A stretch of 15,310 nucleotides of DNA, taken from NCBI GenBank assembly GCA_035763085.1, contig DASUBV010000170.1, forward strand, positions 1-15,310, in the 5' to 3' direction. This stretch comes from DASUBV01 sp035763085. GTDB lineage: Bacteria; Actinomycetota; Actinomycetes; Streptosporangiales; Streptosporangiaceae. The translations under genes and the position numbers were made by a program. Shown here one piece after another: positions 12,603 through 15,310 of the stretch. Every line of letters begins with the position of its first letter. Position 1 is the first letter of the stretch. The notes below the pieces were generated by a model. The model was given only the letters and a program-made list of their open reading frames with translations. It had not been told where the DNA came from and searched no databases.

Positions 12603-15310
12603 GTGCAGACCGAGGCTGGAGGATCAGAGCTGGATGCCTGTCAGCCAGGCACCGTGGATCGCGGATCTGTGGTTCCTGGCGCCCGGGATTGCGGCACTGC
12701 GGTTCCCGGCCCCACGGGTCCTGGCCATGCGGTTCCGGACCCCGTGGTGCCTGGCTATGCGCTTCGGGACCCTGCGATTCGGGACCCCGCGGTTCCCGGC
12801 CATGCGGACCCCGCGGTTCCCGGCCATGCGGGCCCCGCCGTTCCCGGCTATGCGGTTCCGGACCCCGCGATACCTGGCCATGCGGTTCGGGACCCCGCGG
12901 ATCAGGGCCCCGCGCTTCCGGACCCCGTGGTTCCGGGCGCAGCAGGTGCCGGCATCGGGGGCTCGCTACTCGAACGCGATGCTGAGCTAGCCACGCTGCG
13001 GGCGGCGGTGCTGGCGGCGCGCCGCCGGGCCGGGGCAGTGGCGATCATCCAGGGGCCGCCCGGTGCCGGCAAGAGTGCGCTGCTGCATGCGGCCGAAGCC
13101 TACGGCCAGTCGGCTGGTGTGCAGGTGCTGGCGGGCCGCGGCCGGGAACTGGAACGCAACGTCGCCCTGGGGGTGGCGGCGGAACTGCTCGCTCCGCCAG
13201 TGCTCGCCGCCGACGAAGCCGAACGGGCACGGCTGCTGGCCGGCCTGGCCGCTCCGGCCGCGTCGCTCCTGCTCGATCCCCGCGAGGAGCTGTTAGCCAC
13301 ACCGGACACGGCCCTTCGTGGCCTGTGCTGGGTCGCGGCTCATCTGGCCGGCTGGAACCGGCGATCCGGGAAATCCCGGCCACTGCTGATCACCGTGGAC
13401 GACGTCCAGTGGGCCGACCTGCCGTCGCTGCGGTTCCTGGCCATGCTGGCCGACCGGGCCGACCGGCTGCCGCTATCCCTCCTGCTCACCGTGCGCGACG
13501 GCGAGCCGAGCGCCGACCTGGCCGTACTGCGGTCCCTGACCACGCATACCCGGGCCCGGCTGCTGACCCCCGCGCCGCTGACCGCCGCCGCGGTCGTCCG
13601 GCTAGCGTCCGCCCTGTTCCCGCAGTCCGGACCGGATATCGCCGCCGCGGTCGTGCACGCCAGCGGCGGCAACCCATTCTTCGTGAGGGAACTCCTGCGC
13701 TCGTTGCCCGCGAACGTCGCCGCTGGCGGCCGGCGCCGAGGCACTCCGTCTCGTCATCCAGACCCCCGGCCACAGACCCCGTCCGGCTCCTCAATCCTGT
13801 CCAGATCCCCAGCCCCGCCCGACATCGCAGCCCCGCCCGACATCGCAGGCCCGCCTGGCGCCGCAGGCCCGCCCGGCGCTCCAGACCCGCCCGGCGTCCC
13901 AGGCCAGTCCGGCACCCCAGTCCCGCCCGCCATCGCAGGAGTGCCTGACCCTCCAACCCCGTCCGTCGCCCCCGAACCGCCAGCAATCCCGGCCGCCGAG
14001 GTCGCGCACCTGGTGCCGGACGCGGTGCTGCGCTCGGTCCTGACCCGCCTCAGCCGACTGTCCGACGACGCCGTCCGGCTGGCCGCCTCGCTCGCGGTCC
14101 TCGGCGACAGCACACCGCTGAGCCGGGCCGCGGCTCACGCGGGCCTGGCCCTGCCGCAGGCCGAGCAAGCCGCCGACGTGCTCGCCGGGGCCCAGCTCCT
14201 GCGGCCAGGCAATCCGCTGGAGTTCGCGCATCCGCTCGTCGGCACCGCCGTGCACGCAGACTTGCCCCCGTTCGCGTGCGCCCGCGCCCACCGGCGAGCC
14301 GCGGACCTACTCGCCGCCGCCGGCGAGAACTTCGACAAGGTGGCCAGCCACCTGCTCGTCACCGAGCCGGAAGGAGACGCCGGCACCGTCACCGCGCTGA
14401 CCGCGGCCGCCCGCCGCGCGGCGCAGCGCGGGGACCCAGGTGCCGCCGCCCGGCTGCTGGGCCGGGCCCTGGCCGAGCCGCCACCAGCCGCGTCTCGGCC
14501 AACGCTGCTCATCGAGCTCGCGCAAGTCCAGGCGACCAGCGGCGAGGTGACCGCGCACGACTCCCTCGCTGAGGCGCTGTGCCTGCTCCGCGACGCCGAC
14601 GTCCACGCCCGCGCTGGCGCGCTGTCGGTGCTGGCCCGGATCGATCATGCCCGCGGCGACCTAGCCAGTGCCGCGGCCGCCAGCGGGCAGGCGCTGGACC
14701 TGCTTGACCCGCGGGATCCAGCGTGGCAGGAGGCGCTAGCCGACTTCCTGACCGTCGCCACCTTTCACCCGCCCCTGGCGGCTGACGCCAGCCAGCGGCT
14801 GTCCCCGGTGCTGCACGAGGCCCGGCGTGGCCGGCTCCCGCAGGGAGCCCGCCTGCTGGCCCACATCGCGCTGCGGATGGCCCTGGCCGGCGACCCGCCG
14901 GCGCTCGTCCGCCAGACGGCCGCGCAAGCGCTGGCCAGCAACCCGCTAGTCGACCCCGACGACCACGGAACACTGTTCGGCCTCATAGCGCACGCTCTGG
15001 TCATCGCGGGCGAGTGGTTTGCGGCCGAGGCGGCAGCAGACGCCGCCCTGGCGGCGGCCGGGCGCCGCGGCGACCTCCTGGCCTACAGCTCGGCTGCCTT
15101 TCATCGCGCCCTGTCCCGCTTCCGCCGGGGCGCCCTGACCGCGGCCCTGGCCGACCTCGAGGCCTCCCGCATCGATCCTCACACCGGCTGGCAGGGAGCG
15201 GCTGGATGGGCGGCGGCGCTGGCCGCCGAGATCCACCTCGACCGGGGCGACCACGCCGCCGCCCGCCTGGCCCTCAGGCTGGCCGTGCCACAAGCCCCGG
15301 ATTCCATGGA
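12603..15310 (+). CDS. LuxR/LAL-type AAA ATPase regulator, 3' end outside the window
   Basis: The frame stays open from GTG 12603 to the window end (902 codons). A Pro-rich extension of about 120 residues precedes LERDAELATLRAAV (from 123), which begins the AAA/STAND ATPase domain. The Walker A is GPPGAGKS (151-158) and the Walker B is LLITVDDVQWAD (D266-D267). SGGNPFFVRELL follows, as in MalT/LAL regulators. A second Pro-rich insertion (about 380-463) interrupts the usual order before VLRSVLTRLSRLSDDAVRLA. The rest is an Ala/Leu-rich helical, TPR-like region. LAL proteins carry a C-terminal LuxR helix-turn-helix; it would lie beyond 15310 and is not seen. The upstream GAGG supports the GTG start. 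Leu231 is a rare TTA codon. Another open frame at 12484-12990 is only a shadow of the repeat tract. Confidence 0.87.
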   Translation, partial: MQTEAGGSELDACQPGTVDRGSVVPGARDCGTAVPGPTGPGHAVPDPVVPGYALRDPAIRDPAVPGHADPAVPGHAGPAVPGYAVPDPAIPGHAVRDPADQGPALPDPVVPGAAGAGIGGSLLERDAELATLRAAVLAARRRAGAVAIIQGPPGAGKSALLHAAEAYGQSAGVQVLAGRGRELERNVALGVAAELLAPPVLAADEAERARLLAGLAAPAASLLLDPREELLATPDTALRGLCWVAAHLAGWNRRSGKSRPLLITVDDVQWADLPSLRFLAMLADRADRLPLSLLLTVRDGEPSADLAVLRSLTTHTRARLLTPAPLTAAAVVRLASALFPQSGPDIAAAVVHASGGNPFFVRELLRSLPANVAAGGRRRGTPSRHPDPRPQTPSGSSILSRSPAPPDIAAPPDIAGPPGAAGPPGAPDPPGVPGQSGTPVPPAIAGVPDPPTPSVAPEPPAIPAAEVAHLVPDAVLRSVLTRLSRLSDDAVRLAASLAVLGDSTPLSRAAAHAGLALPQAEQAADVLAGAQLLRPGNPLEFAHPLVGTAVHADLPPFACARAHRRAADLLAAAGENFDKVASHLLVTEPEGDAGTVTALTAAARRAAQRGDPGAAARLLGRALAEPPPAASRPTLLIELAQVQATSGEVTAHDSLAEALCLLRDADVHARAGALSVLARIDHARGDLASAAAASGQALDLLDPRDPAWQEALADFLTVATFHPPLAADASQRLSPVLHEARRGRLPQGARLLAHIALRMALAGDPPALVRQTAAQALASNPLVDPDDHGTLFGLIAHALVIAGEWFAAEAAADAALAAAGRRGDLLAYSSAAFHRALSRFRRGALTAALADLEASRIDPHTGWQGAAGWAAALAAEIHLDRGDHAAARLALRLAVPQAPDSM
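12672..12944 (+). repeat. 15-nt tandem repeat array inside the regulator gene
   Basis: About 17 full units and two 9-nt partial units follow the pattern GTTCCSGRCNNNGCG, in frame. They encode a degenerate pentapeptide V-P-[GD]-x-A, often pairing as VPGHA-VPDPA. Two consecutive 24-nt blocks (12783-12806 and 12807-12830) are identical, showing recent slippage or conversion. Confidence 0.85.
13812..13991 (+). repeat. 18-nt tandem repeat array inside the regulator gene
   Basis: Ten consecutive 18-nt units encode the degenerate hexapeptide x-P-P-x-x-[AP], for example APPDIA twice, GPPGAA, GPPGAP and DPPGVP. The first two units are identical at the DNA level. The array lies between the ATPase domain and the following helical domain and is unrelated to the 15-nt array upstream. 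Confidence 0.85.

Noticed and set aside
12672..12944. The repeat tract as a CRISPR array
   Set aside because: Units are only 15 nt, directly abutting, degenerate and in coding frame, with no unique spacers and no cas genes nearby.
12484..12990. A + strand open frame through the 15-nt repeat tract (Phe/Arg/Met-rich product)
   Set aside because: It is out of frame with the ATPase and stops at 12990. The frame starting at GTG 12603 continues through the Walker motifs to the window end.

Overview
The window is very GC-rich. Its genes include two ECF sigma factors, two HxxxCxxC zinc anti-sigma factors, a large LuxR/LAL-type ATPase with long Pro/Ala-rich tracts, and an Actinobacteria-style secreted-repeat lipoprotein. 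This points to a chromosomal segment of a filamentous or related actinomycete. The genus cannot be fixed from sequence alone. No tRNA, rRNA or CRISPR array is visible.

Layout, left to right. (1) 1-1510 is a complete IS4-family insertion sequence. It has perfect 20-bp terminal inverted repeats, one transposase gene, and a long hairpin that buries the transposase ribosome binding site. (2) 1529-2470 (-) is an ECF41/SigJ-type sigma factor with its own fused C-terminal regulatory domain and a well-matched candidate self-promoter at 2510-2536. (3) 2657-4359 (-) is a two-gene unit: an orphan-type DprA (SLOG fold) followed by a ComF-like zinc-ribbon phosphoribosyltransferase, joined by an ATGA overlap. 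A perfect 14-bp palindrome lies upstream. (4) 4606-5192 (+) is a GNAT acetyltransferase broken by a one-base deletion near 4981. (5) 5214-6053 (-) is a zinc anti-sigma factor with no adjacent partner. (6) 8944 down to 6279 (-) is a tightly coupled envelope-stress-type operon: ECF sigma, anti-sigma, four-TM membrane protein, secreted-repeat lipoprotein. It ends in strong hairpins, and a candidate promoter predicts a leaderless sigma mRNA. (7) 9032-12301 (-) encodes a 1089-residue protein in which a zinc-dependent phospholipase C/S1-P1 nuclease-fold domain sits between two sets of beta-propeller repeats. (8) 12603 to the window end (+) is the N-terminal 902 codons of a LAL-type regulator. It carries two unrelated in-frame tandem repeat arrays, 15-nt and 18-nt, encoding Pro-rich segments.

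How the parts relate. The sigma/anti-sigma/membrane protein/lipoprotein operon reads as one stress-response module. The orphan anti-sigma at 5214 shares its extracytoplasmic domain with the operon's anti-sigma and may act on the same sigma factor. The propeller-phospholipase gene lies just upstream of that operon on the same strand. It is divergent from the LAL regulator across a 301-bp region holding two dyads, so that regulator is a plausible but unproven controller. The propeller-phospholipase-propeller protein is the best candidate here for something undescribed.
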